Source: an uncultured Chloroflexota bacterium (GTDB lineage: Bacteria > Chloroflexota > Anaerolineae > Anaerolineales > Anaerolineaceae). From it: a stretch of 51,291 nt of DNA. The position numbers and the translations under genes are program-made. This document shows, one piece after another, positions 25,382 to 32,963 of this stretch. The stretch lies in contig CADACE010000055.1 of assembly GCA_902786265.1 (NCBI GenBank), positions 1-51,291 on the forward strand, read 5' to 3'. The notes below the pieces were generated by a model. The model was given only the letters and a program-made list of their open reading frames with translations, was not told where the DNA came from and searched no databases. How positions within the stretch are numbered: position 1 is the first letter of the stretch; each line of letters opens with the position of its first letter.

Positions 25382-26116
25382 GTGAAAAAAGCATTATTGT
25401 TGGCATGTTTGATTTCATTATTGACAGCCTGCTCGCTGCCCGGAAAAGTTCAGATTACGGAAATACCTGCAAGCGATCCGACTGTAATCCCTACCGAAAC
25501 AGCAGTAGAAATCCCAACCGAGATTCCCACAGAAATTCCAACAGAGACGCCTACATCAGTTCCGCCGACAGAAACACCTGAACCACACAGCGCCGTTCTG
25601 GTCGTCTACTTCTCCCGTACCGGAGAACAATCCAGCGTCGGAGTGATCGACAAAGGCAACACGGAGATCGTAGCTGAAATGATCGCTGAAAAAACTGGTG
25701 CTGATTTTTTCCAGATCCTCCCGGAAGTTGACAATTATCCCATGACATATGTGGCACTTACGGAAATCGCAAAAAGAGAACAGGATGAAAGAGCTCGTCC
25801 TGCTTACGCCGGTGAAGTGAAAGATCTCGCAGGATATGAGACGGTCTTTATCGGAGCTCCGGTCTGGTGGAACGACTGGCCGATGATCATGTATACTTTC
25901 TTCGAACAGAATGCGGAAGCTCTTGCGGGAAAAACGCTGATACCGTTCAACACACACGATGGTTCTGGTTTGTCCGGATTTGACACAAAACTGGCAGGAA
26001 CGCTGCCGCAAAGTAATGTCTCTGCAGGGTTTGCAGTCCTTGGCAGAGAAGCTCAAAACAGCACGGAATTCATCCGTCTGACAGTGAACAACTGGCTCGA
26101 AGGAATAGGCTTTTGA
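25382..26116 (+). CDS. Flavodoxin lipoprotein with Thr/Pro-rich spacer
   Basis: A 244-residue predicted lipoprotein (lipobox LTAC). It has a GTG start with AAAGGA upstream. Residues about 30-70 are a low-complexity Glu/Ile/Pro/Thr spacer with repeated TEIP units, which would hold the domain away from the membrane. One flavodoxin domain follows: VVYFSRTGEQ, FIGAPVWWNDWPMIMYTF and AGKTLIPFNTHDGSGLSG. The FMN loop has an insertion (residues GVIDKGNTEIVAE) compared with classic flavodoxins, as in Flavodoxin_4. It is convergent with the bicupin gene. A surface electron-carrier role is inferred. Confidence 0.9.
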   Translation: MKKALLLACLISLLTACSLPGKVQITEIPASDPTVIPTETAVEIPTEIPTEIPTETPTSVPPTETPEPHSAVLVVYFSRTGEQSSVGVIDKGNTEIVAEMIAEKTGADFFQILPEVDNYPMTYVALTEIAKREQDERARPAYAGEVKDLAGYETVFIGAPVWWNDWPMIMYTFFEQNAEALAGKTLIPFNTHDGSGLSGFDTKLAGTLPQSNVSAGFAVLGREAQNSTEFIRLTVNNWLEGIGF

Positions 26117-26201
26117 ACTAAAGATATGAACATGATTGGCGAAATGAAGACCAGGCACGGCATTTTCAATATGCTCGGCTGAAACCGTCAGAGATAAGAT
26201 A

Positions 26202-26241
26202 AACACAGGCTGTCTTGCGTGAAGATAAGACCGCCTGTGTT
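26202..26241. terminator. Bidirectional terminator between flavodoxin and bicupin genes
   Basis: AACACAGGC (26202-26210) pairs with GCCTGTGTT (26233-26241). Inner GTCTT/AAGAC (26212-26216 with 26227-26231) extends the stem with one-base mismatches. It lies between convergent genes. Confidence 0.8.
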
Positions 26242-26266
26242 ATTTCGTACCATAAAGATATACAGA

Positions 26267-27187
26267 TTATTTTTCTTTGGTTGTATTGAGCATGGCATAT
26301 TCTTCTTCCGAAATGCGTCCCAGCCAAGTCAGCCCCGTCAATTCCGGATTGGCATTGACCGCGATGTGCGCAAATTGTGTGTCAGCGCTGCCGCCGTGCC
26401 AGTGCATAACTCCCGGAGGACAATAGGCAACATCACCCGGATGCAGAATTTCCACAGGCTGCCCTTCGATCTGATGGTAGCCGATCCCATCCGTTGCAAT
26501 CAGGATCTGTCCGCCTTCATGGATATGCCAGTTATTGATAACGCCATTATCGAAAATCACATAATGCAATCCGGGCGCTCCGGCAGCATTATTTCCGCCG
26601 ATGATATTGGAGACCCATGCATTTCCGCTGAAATTATCGGAAATGAACGGAACAGAGGCCTTTTTAAACATGAATCCATCATCTCCCTCAACAGCGCTGT
26701 CTTCAGCCTGAAGACTCCGGTAATAATCATCTGTGACGATCTCTTCAACTGCACCGTCTTCATTGACATAGCCTGAATCATAGATCACCATCTGGGAAAA
26801 CCAGCTGTCCGGAGCAGCGCCATGCCAATGACGGACACCTGCGGGAATTTCGACTACATCGCCTTCATGGATGACCTGAACCAGTTCACTTTCAGCCTGA
26901 TAATAACCGACACCGCCGGTGCCGAGGATGATCATTCCGCCATGAGTATGCCAGTGGCTCCTGGCACTGGGCGAAAAGATGATATTGTTGGTAGCAGGAA
27001 AATGATAGACATCATCCGTCTGGATCATCGGAGAGAAATATACATCTCCGGTAAACGAATTCGCTCCCATCTTGAAACCGAGCGGAAATGCTAATTGCTC
27101 CGGATCCGTGATGGTTCCCGCGGAAACCGCAGCAGACAATGATGCAGTCAGCATCAGAACCAGAAAGAAAATAATAAGTTTTTTCAT
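26267..27187 (-). CDS. Secreted bicupin
   Basis: A 306-residue protein with a signal peptide (about 1-23, ending AVSA). Two cupin barrels are present. The first has SHWHTHGGMIILGTGGVGYY and EGDVVEIPAGVRHWHG. The second has NNWHIHEGGQILIATDGIGY and HPGDVAYCPPGVMHWHG. Both keep the two-His-plus-Glu/Gly-type metal-ligand pattern. Both match the cupin half of the CMD-cupin fusion at 15264, so the family has been duplicated and exported. A single-gene unit, it is driven by operator site D and divergent from the esterase gene at 27476. The reaction is unknown; metal-dependent dioxygenase, isomerase or lactonase activities are possible. Confidence 0.9.
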   Translation of the reverse strand: MKKLIIFFLVLMLTASLSAAVSAGTITDPEQLAFPLGFKMGANSFTGDVYFSPMIQTDDVYHFPATNNIIFSPSARSHWHTHGGMIILGTGGVGYYQAESELVQVIHEGDVVEIPAGVRHWHGAAPDSWFSQMVIYDSGYVNEDGAVEEIVTDDYYRSLQAEDSAVEGDDGFMFKKASVPFISDNFSGNAWVSNIIGGNNAAGAPGLHYVIFDNGVINNWHIHEGGQILIATDGIGYHQIEGQPVEILHPGDVAYCPPGVMHWHGGSADTQFAHIAVNANPELTGLTWLGRISEEEYAMLNTTKEK

Positions 27188-27245
27188 AATTAAGATAACT
27201 CCCTTTTATTTTGCCAAATCAGAAAACTGTCTGTTTTTATAATTT

Positions 27246-27313
27246 ATTTTATGATGGGATATATATCTTTGTACAATGCCTTTTGCGTATGAAATTATAT
27301 GAAAAACGCATAG
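27246..27313 (-). promoter_or_regulatory. Promoter with bipartite LysR-type operator (site D)
   Basis: On the minus strand, CTATGC starts at 27313, with box ATGCG-TTTTT-CATAT (27311-27297). Box ATACG-CAAAA-GGCAT (27290-27276) follows 21 bp later. TTGTAC (27276-27271) overlaps it as -35. A CATAAAAT -10 region lies at 27253-27246. Confidence 0.72.
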
Positions 27314-27382
27314 CCGGACAGAAACGACCAGAATTAAACATATTTCATAGCTCCACGCGTTGGCTGGATCGCATTTAAAAAA

Positions 27383-27449
27383 GTATGCAAATCACGTATA
27401 ACACTCTGCTTTTTTTGCATTGTACTTTTCTGCGGGTTTTTATTAGAAT
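27383..27449 (+). promoter_or_regulatory. Promoter with bipartite LysR-type operator (site C)
   Basis: GTATGC (27383) with palindromic box ATGCA-AATCA-CGTAT (27385-27399). The downstream box CTGCT-TTTTT-TGCAT (27406-27420) starts 21 bp later. The -35 is TTGTAC (27420-27425). The -10 is TAGAAT (27444-27449) with an 18-bp spacer. It shares TTTTTGCATTGTACTTTTCTG-type context with site A. Confidence 0.75.
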
Positions 27450-27475
27450 TCAAAAACGAGAGCCAAAGGAGCCGA

Positions 27476-28450
27476 ATGATGATAAAGAAATTATTGATTT
27501 TGGGTATAAGCTTTTTAGCTTTTGCAGGAGGTTCAAGTGCGGAGAATACTCATATGAAAAATTCACGAACTATCCCGGAGATACTGGAAACGATCCCGGC
27601 AGTGTACAGAAAGCCGTCCGATGAACCAGGAACGCTGATCCGGTTGGAATACGAAACCTGGGAATCCTTTACGTATCAACAGCATGGTCAGCAGCTGACA
27701 AAGGCGGCCTGGGTCTATCTCCCTTACGGATATGACGAAGACACACGTTACAACATCTTTTACCTGAGCCATGGTGGCTGGAGCAATGAAGAGACAGTTC
27801 TGGGTACAGCGGATGATCCTTCCGAATTGAAATACGCGGTGGACCATTCCATTCAGGATGGCCGGATGGTTCCGATGATCCTGGTCTGTCTGACTTACAA
27901 CAATACAGGCGCTCAGGACAGCTGGGATTACAGCCTTGCTATTCAGCTGACAGATCAGTTTCATAATGAACTGCTGAATGACCTGATTCCCGCCGTTGAA
28001 GGAAAATATCACACCTGGGCTGACTTTGATCCTTCGAAAGAAAATCTGAAAGCCAGCCGGGATCACCGCGGTTTCGGTGGTTTTTCCATGGGCAGCGTCA
28101 ATACCTGGCACACCTTCCAGTATTGCCTTGACTATTTTCGTTACTTCATGCCGATGAGCGGCAATATGGGGGACGGAAGCTGGATCGACGCGGTTGTCCG
28201 CAATTCTGAGTGGACTGATCAGGATTTCTTCATCCGGACTGCCACCGGCACTGAAGACTTTGCTGCGTCAGGATTTGCATATCAGATCCGCAGTATGGTA
28301 AATCAATACAGCCGGACCTTCCACCTGGCTGATAACGAAGCTGACGGAAACATTTCCTATCGTCTGTTTGAAGGCGGCACACACGGGCCGGAGGCATCCA
28401 ATCAATATACTTGGAATGGCTTAATGTGGTTTTGGAATTACCCTGATTAA
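27476..28450 (+). CDS. Secreted CE1-like esterase
   Basis: A 324-residue hydrolase with a signal peptide (about 1-22, ending GGSSA). WVYLPYGYDEDTRYNIFYLS, DLIPAVEGKYHTWADF, SRDHRGFGGFSMGSVNTW (nucleophile Ser in GFSMG), YFMPMSGNMGDG and FEGGTHGPEA (likely His) align by eye with domain 1 of the double esterase at 13360. It resembles the esterase-D/feruloyl-esterase group. AAAGGAG precedes the ATG. It is first in a unit with the alcohol dehydrogenase and aldo/keto reductase genes, under site C. The likely job is release of an ester-linked alcohol or acid outside the cell. Confidence 0.85.
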   Translation: MMIKKLLILGISFLAFAGGSSAENTHMKNSRTIPEILETIPAVYRKPSDEPGTLIRLEYETWESFTYQQHGQQLTKAAWVYLPYGYDEDTRYNIFYLSHGGWSNEETVLGTADDPSELKYAVDHSIQDGRMVPMILVCLTYNNTGAQDSWDYSLAIQLTDQFHNELLNDLIPAVEGKYHTWADFDPSKENLKASRDHRGFGGFSMGSVNTWHTFQYCLDYFRYFMPMSGNMGDGSWIDAVVRNSEWTDQDFFIRTATGTEDFAASGFAYQIRSMVNQYSRTFHLADNEADGNISYRLFEGGTHGPEASNQYTWNGLMWFWNYPD

Positions 28451-28468
28451 TATCAAAGGAGTTTGATC

Positions 28469-29629
28469 ATGAATTCATTTACCTATAACTACCCCGTAAC
28501 TGTATACTTCGGTGAAAAAGCGGCCGAAAAGAACCTTCCGAAAGAACTGGCTAAAGCCGGGAATACGGTTATGCTCGCTTACGGCGGGGGATCTGTTAAA
28601 AAGAACGGCATATATCAGGAGTTGGTTCAGCTGCTCAATAATGCCGGAAAGCAAATCGTGGAATTTCCGGGCATTATGTCCAACCCGACTTATGAAAAAG
28701 TCCTGGAAGGCGCCCGGATCGCAAGGGAGAACAAGGTCAGTTTCATTCTTGCCGTCGGCGGTGGTTCAGTGATCGACTGCTGCAAGATAGTCTCTGCCCA
28801 GGCGCTTATGGATGAAGACATCTGGGAACTGGAATATACCAAACACGGCGCACCGGCTCAGTTTATTCCGATGGGAGCTGTTGTCACGGCTTTCGGAACC
28901 GGAGCCGAAATGAATAACGGTGCGGTGATCACCAACACAGAAAAGAAGATGAAATCTCCGCTCTGGGGTGCCTTCTATGATTTTGCCATTCTGGATCCGT
29001 TTTATACCATGTCCATGCCGATGAGTCAGGTCATCTCCGGCGCTTTTGACTCGCTGTCCCACAGCATGGAAACTTACATGGGCTTACCCCGCGAGATCAA
29101 TTATTCAGATGAGATCAATGAGGCGACACAGCGGAACATCATTCGCAATATCCGGGCGGCTCTCGTTGATCCGGCAGACGTTCAGACGCGCAGCGAACTG
29201 GTCTGGACTGCAGCGATGGCTGAAAACGGTATGCTGAAGATCGGAAAAGTCACCGATTTTCAGTGTCATATGCTCGAACATCAATTGGGTGCCTATACCG
29301 ACTGCAGCCACGGTCAGGGACTTGCCGTCCTGCATCCGGCGCTTTATCGTCATATGATGCCGGAAGCCAATAAACAGTTCGCCCGACTCGCGGTCGAAGT
29401 CTGGCAAATTGATCCGAAGGAAAAGTCAGAAGCTGAACTGGCAGCTGCTTTCGTTGATGCACTGGCGGCTTTTATCAAAGAAATCGGTCTGCCGACGAGG
29501 TTGAAAGAGATGAATATCGGTGCTGAGACTGATCTGCGGGCAGTTGCGGATACCACGATCCTTACCGGTGGTTGTGCGAAAAAGTTTACAGCCGATGAGC
29601 TGTATGAGATCCTTCAGGAATGTCTTTGA
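28469..29629 (+). CDS. Iron-containing alcohol dehydrogenase, YqhD/butanol dehydrogenase-like
   Basis: A 386-residue group III alcohol dehydrogenase. NAD(P)H site LAVGGGSVIDCCK, metal-ligand region GAFDSLSHSMETYM (Asp, His) and HMLEHQLGAYTDCSHGQGLAVLHP (two His) match YqhD-type enzymes, which reduce short aldehydes with NADPH. The ATG at 28469 has AAAGGAG 7 nt upstream and is preferred to the in-frame TTG at 28463. It is followed by an aldo/keto reductase, the same pairing as E. coli yqhD-dkgA, an aldehyde-detoxification operon. No AraC-type YqhC gene is adjacent; control here seems to be LysR-type. Confidence 0.93.
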   Translation: MNSFTYNYPVTVYFGEKAAEKNLPKELAKAGNTVMLAYGGGSVKKNGIYQELVQLLNNAGKQIVEFPGIMSNPTYEKVLEGARIARENKVSFILAVGGGSVIDCCKIVSAQALMDEDIWELEYTKHGAPAQFIPMGAVVTAFGTGAEMNNGAVITNTEKKMKSPLWGAFYDFAILDPFYTMSMPMSQVISGAFDSLSHSMETYMGLPREINYSDEINEATQRNIIRNIRAALVDPADVQTRSELVWTAAMAENGMLKIGKVTDFQCHMLEHQLGAYTDCSHGQGLAVLHPALYRHMMPEANKQFARLAVEVWQIDPKEKSEAELAAAFVDALAAFIKEIGLPTRLKEMNIGAETDLRAVADTTILTGGCAKKFTADELYEILQECL

Positions 29630-29661
29630 TCAAGTCATTTGGTTTTACAAAGGATGAAAAT

Positions 29662-30651
29662 ATGAAGACCAGAATTTTAGGTAAAGACCTGGAAATATCT
29701 CCGGTAGGGTTGGGCTGTATGGGTTTCTCGCATGCCTACGGTAAAGCAACGGATGCAGAAATGGCCATACGGACGATCCGTCAAGCTTTCGAAATGGGGT
29801 ATACTTTTTTCGACACGGCTGAATGCTATCTTGGTGAATATGAGGATGGCAGCATCAGTTACAATGAAGAACTGGTCGGTAAAGCGCTGTCCGGATGCGG
29901 AGACCAGGTGAAAATCGCGACAAAATTCGGGGTCCGGCATGAAGGCCGTAAGCTGATCCTGAATTCTCAACCGGAGACGATCCGAAATTCCGTTGAGGGA
30001 AGTCTGAAACGGCTGGGAACAGATCATGTTGATCTGTATTATCAGCACCGTATCGATCCCGATGTTGAGCCGGAAACTGTTGCAGGGGTGATCACGGACC
30101 TGATAAGGGAAGGGAAGATCCTGCGCTGGGGTATTTCCGAAGCCAATGAAGATTATCTCCGCCGAGCGCATACAGTCTGTCCGGTCACGTGTATCCAGAA
30201 CCGTTATTCGATGATGGCCCGCTGGCATGAGAATCTCTTCCCGGTTCTTGAAGAACTGAATATCGGATATGTGGCCTTTTCTCCTCTGGCGAACGGAATA
30301 TTGACTGATGTTTTCAAAGCCGGTGATACGTTTGACAAAGATGATTACCGCAGTGTGATGCCGCAGTATTCCAATGAGGCTTTTGAAAAGAATCGGGAAC
30401 TGATGCGGCTGATCAGGAAATTGGCTGCAGAAAAAGAGTCATCACCGGCTCAGATTTCACTTGCATGGATGCTGAACAAAAAACCTTATATCGTGCCGAT
30501 TCCCGGCTCAAGAAAAATAGAACGGATCCGGGAAAATTTCGAGGCATGTCACATCCAATTAAGCCCGGATGAAGTGGATCTGATCGATAAAAATCTGGAT
30601 TCAATGGAAATGTCTGCCGTATTTGGCGGATCGCCGGTGAAAAAATTATGA
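29662..30651 (+). CDS. Aldo/keto reductase (AKR13-like)
   Basis: A 329-residue enzyme. VGLGCMGFSHAYG, FFDTAECY...NEELVGKAL (Asp, Tyr), VKIATKFG (Lys), VDLYYQHRID (His) and the NADP site IVPIPGSRKIERIREN place it with YajO/AKR13-type reductases. AAAGGAT lies 8 nt before the ATG at 29662, which is preferred over a longer frame that overlaps the upstream stop. It forms an operon with the YqhD-like gene. Its stop overlaps the next start (ATGA). It is probably a cytoplasmic carbonyl reductase. Confidence 0.92.
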   Translation: MKTRILGKDLEISPVGLGCMGFSHAYGKATDAEMAIRTIRQAFEMGYTFFDTAECYLGEYEDGSISYNEELVGKALSGCGDQVKIATKFGVRHEGRKLILNSQPETIRNSVEGSLKRLGTDHVDLYYQHRIDPDVEPETVAGVITDLIREGKILRWGISEANEDYLRRAHTVCPVTCIQNRYSMMARWHENLFPVLEELNIGYVAFSPLANGILTDVFKAGDTFDKDDYRSVMPQYSNEAFEKNRELMRLIRKLAAEKESSPAQISLAWMLNKKPYIVPIPGSRKIERIRENFEACHIQLSPDEVDLIDKNLDSMEMSAVFGGSPVKKL

Positions 30652-31136
30652 AGAGAAAACCGGAAGTATATTTGACGATCTGTGTATTCCTTTGCCTGAT
30701 GCTTTCCGGCTGCGGACCCGTATCGAAAGAAAATACATTTTCGTCAGGAGAAAATGAAATGAAATTTGAACAACCCGGGAAGAGACAGGCGATCCGCATT
30801 ATTGCGGGTGATACTGTAGTAGATGGCTATCTGTTGGAAAACGGAACGGCACAGACTTTCGCGAAACTGCTTCCGCTTACGGTAAACCTATGGACTCCGA
30901 TCCATTATGCCCGGGCATTTAACCTGTCGGCAAGGATCCCCGATCGTGATGAACGGACCAGAGTATATGAACAAGGCGCGATCGGATACTGGTATGAAGG
31001 GCCTTCCATTGCACTTTTGTACGGTCAGGATGAACCGGAAACAGCTGTCCCCATTGTTATAATCGGTTATATGACCTCAAATATATCGGTGTTTGAAACA
31101 TACAGAGAAACAGTAACTGTAGAACTTATCGAATAA
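30648..31136 (+). CDS. Cyclophilin-like fold lipoprotein
   Basis: A 162-residue protein with lipobox LSGC at about 21-24, so a predicted lipoprotein. The mature part shows AIRIIAGDTVVDGYLLENGTA, AKLLPLTVNLW and YEQGAIGYWYEGPSIALLYG, typical of the cyclophilin-like (DUF369/Cyclophil_like) family. It is a beta-barrel lacking known isomerase residues. The family occurs repeatedly with flavodoxins, AKRs and LysR regulators in anaerobes, with no known function. It is translationally coupled to the aldo/keto reductase by an ATGA overlap. Confidence 0.83.
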   Translation: MKRKPEVYLTICVFLCLMLSGCGPVSKENTFSSGENEMKFEQPGKRQAIRIIAGDTVVDGYLLENGTAQTFAKLLPLTVNLWTPIHYARAFNLSARIPDRDERTRVYEQGAIGYWYEGPSIALLYGQDEPETAVPIVIIGYMTSNISVFETYRETVTVELIE

Positions 31137-31154
31137 TATGCGGATGAAGAAAGT

Positions 31155-32216
31155 ATGATATCGGACAGGAATCTGAATAGGAACCATAATGAAAGAAAAT
31201 CCGGGAGATTTATCTTCCGTACTGTATTATGTATGTTATTTGTTTTTTCGATTCTTACGGTTTTTACCGCATCTATATCTGCGGACCGGGAACAGAAATC
31301 GGAACTGCTGATCCGTGTTCAGGCGCCCGGTATTGTGTATCTTGAAGGCGATATCGCGGTCAATGACATGATCCTGCTTTATAGCCGGGAATACCATTCA
31401 TCGGAGCAGATCATAATCGATAAACTGCTGGCAGAAACGACTGCAGAAACAGCCGGAACGGCATCGATCCCTTATAACCCGTATGCTGATCCGTTGGCAG
31501 AGGCGCAGCTGCTTCCGGATTTTGAATACAGCGGCAATGAGATCTCGATGAAAGCTCTTTACGCGGTCGTTTCCGACAATGTAAACCAAGTCCGCAGTGA
31601 TCTCGCCTATATCGAATGTTATCTGGATACAGGCGTTGTGAACCAATACTGGTGCTCCCTTGCCGGTTCGACCGCCTGCGGAACAGCGGCAGGTGTTATC
31701 GCCATGCAGATTTCCTACCCGTCATCCGGGGATGACCTCTTTACCCGCCTGAATGAGATGCGAAAATACGGTCTTCTGGGCGCTGATTTCAGCGCCGGTC
31801 CTTCGGAATACTATCTGGCCGGTGAGCATATCTCCAATGGCGTGAATAAATACATTTCGGAAGAGCTTTCCGGAGATCTGATTCTGACCGATCATCGAAC
31901 AGCGGAGAAGACAACAGAAGAAACGCTGATCGAGCTTCTGACTACAGGCCGGCCGGCTGTGATCGAAGTATGCTATCTGCTCGGAAATGTGACACGGGAT
32001 TTTCAGGGAATCTCCCATTGGATCACGATCAACGGATTTTCTTTCGGCTCGGATGGCTATAGCTTCCGCTTTGCTGACCCGATCACAGTGTCCTACCGGT
32101 CGATCAGTTCGGAAATGCTGGATACAAGCAATGCGAATGTATCCTATGGCAGTTCAGGTTATATTCCTGTCCGTTATATCGGCGCTTTTGAACAGCCGCT
32201 TTTTTCTATTGAATAA
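31155..32216 (+). CDS. Exported C39-like cysteine peptidase family protein
   Basis: A 353-residue protein with an N-terminal membrane/signal segment at about 22-43 after a basic head. The catalytic core resembles Peptidase_C39_2: YWCSLAGSTACGTAAGVI with the nucleophile Cys in ACGTAA, HWITINGFSF with the His, and FRFADPI with the Asp. Such proteins can be peptidases or cell-wall/lantibiotic-type processors; no target is evident. It begins 18 bp after the cyclophilin-like gene and is the last member of the site C unit. A strong terminator lies 300 bp further at 32517. Confidence 0.75.
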   Translation: MISDRNLNRNHNERKSGRFIFRTVLCMLFVFSILTVFTASISADREQKSELLIRVQAPGIVYLEGDIAVNDMILLYSREYHSSEQIIIDKLLAETTAETAGTASIPYNPYADPLAEAQLLPDFEYSGNEISMKALYAVVSDNVNQVRSDLAYIECYLDTGVVNQYWCSLAGSTACGTAAGVIAMQISYPSSGDDLFTRLNEMRKYGLLGADFSAGPSEYYLAGEHISNGVNKYISEELSGDLILTDHRTAEKTTEETLIELLTTGRPAVIEVCYLLGNVTRDFQGISHWITINGFSFGSDGYSFRFADPITVSYRSISSEMLDTSNANVSYGSSGYIPVRYIGAFEQPLFSIE

Positions 32217-32295
32217 CAGAAGAAAAACAAATCGCAAACAAAAGGCCGGAACAGCATCCAAAACCCGTTTCAAGAAAAACCATTATTGTATAAAC

Positions 32296-32310
32296 GAAAG
32301 CATCAAGATA
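32296..32310 (+). repeat. Partial copy of AAGCATCAAGA repeat
   Basis: GAAAGCATCAAGATA here matches the start of the repeat at 32457 and, more loosely, that at 36551. It lies downstream of the C39-like gene. Confidence 0.35.
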
Positions 32311-32456
32311 TCCTATGTGAAGCAAAATTAATACCAATATTAGTTGTTACGCAATACTAGTAGAGTATATTCTTATCGAACACTTCGCAAAAATGTTTCA
32401 AGTTAGATCAAACCTATTTCAACGAATAAAAATGAGTCTAAAATACTTGCATAACA

Positions 32457-32515
32457 GGAAGCATCAAGATAGGGTACTATGCAGTCAGAGGTGATTATCC
32501 CCGTCATTCCCGCTT
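32457..32515 (+). repeat. About 58-bp dispersed repeat, copy 1
   Basis: It begins GGAAGCATCAAGATAGGG and includes GCAGTCAGAGGTGATTA. It aligns along its whole length with 36551-36610, with mostly transitions between copies (for example ATTAYYCCYGT). It sits directly upstream of the terminator at 32517. Confidence 0.55.
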
Positions 32516-32516
32516 A

Positions 32517-32557
32517 TTGTTAGGTACCTGGAGTTGACCAGACCTAACAATTTTTTT
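32517..32557 (+). terminator. Strong Rho-independent terminator
   Basis: TTGTTAGGT (32517-32525) pairs with ACCTAACAA (32542-32550). Inner CTGG/CCAG pairing extends the stem, and TTTTTTT (32551-32557) follows. It is 300 bp beyond the C39-like stop and could end that transcript or a short RNA from this gap. Confidence 0.88.
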
Positions 32558-32645
32558 AAACTCAACATTGATATCTTTCATCCAAAACTTATAGACATAA
32601 TAATGACGGACAGGGCCTAATGTTCTGGCCTAGAAAGGTCTGTCT

Positions 32646-32870
32646 ATGGATGTATCAGACATCAAACTTCTCCAATCAATTTATTACATTCTTCAAGCAT
32701 CTGTTTCAATTCGATCTAATCTGTCGTTACCTGATTTCAGAATTTTTCTGATTTCGGAATTGCGTAAGCAAGGGTTTCGGATTGAATTATTAGATGATCA
32801 ATTCCACTTATATATCAGGACAGAATACGACAGAGCGGATCTGACAGCGGATATTGGCAACGGGAAATAA
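32646..32870 (+). CDS. Small hypothetical protein
   Basis: A 74-codon frame with GAAAGG about 10 nt before the ATG. The sequence (ISELRKQGFRIELLDDQFHLYI) reads as a mixed alpha-beta protein, but no family is recognised and it has no membrane segment. It lies alone between a strong terminator and the acyltransferase. It could be a gene remnant or part of the acyltransferase leader. Confidence 0.3.
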   Translation: MDVSDIKLLQSIYYILQASVSIRSNLSLPDFRIFLISELRKQGFRIELLDDQFHLYIRTEYDRADLTADIGNGK

Positions 32871-32963
32871 CATTTTTTGTCAGAAAATGTCAGTTTCGGT
32901 GGATGGCAATTTTTTATACTCCGTAATAGGATTGTATATTATTGTTGCGAAAGTGAGAAAAAC

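Noticed and set aside
25500..25580. Short tandem-like repeats that could suggest a CRISPR array
   Set aside because: They encode the TEIP/TETP spacer of the flavodoxin lipoprotein; units are short and in frame, with no spacers.
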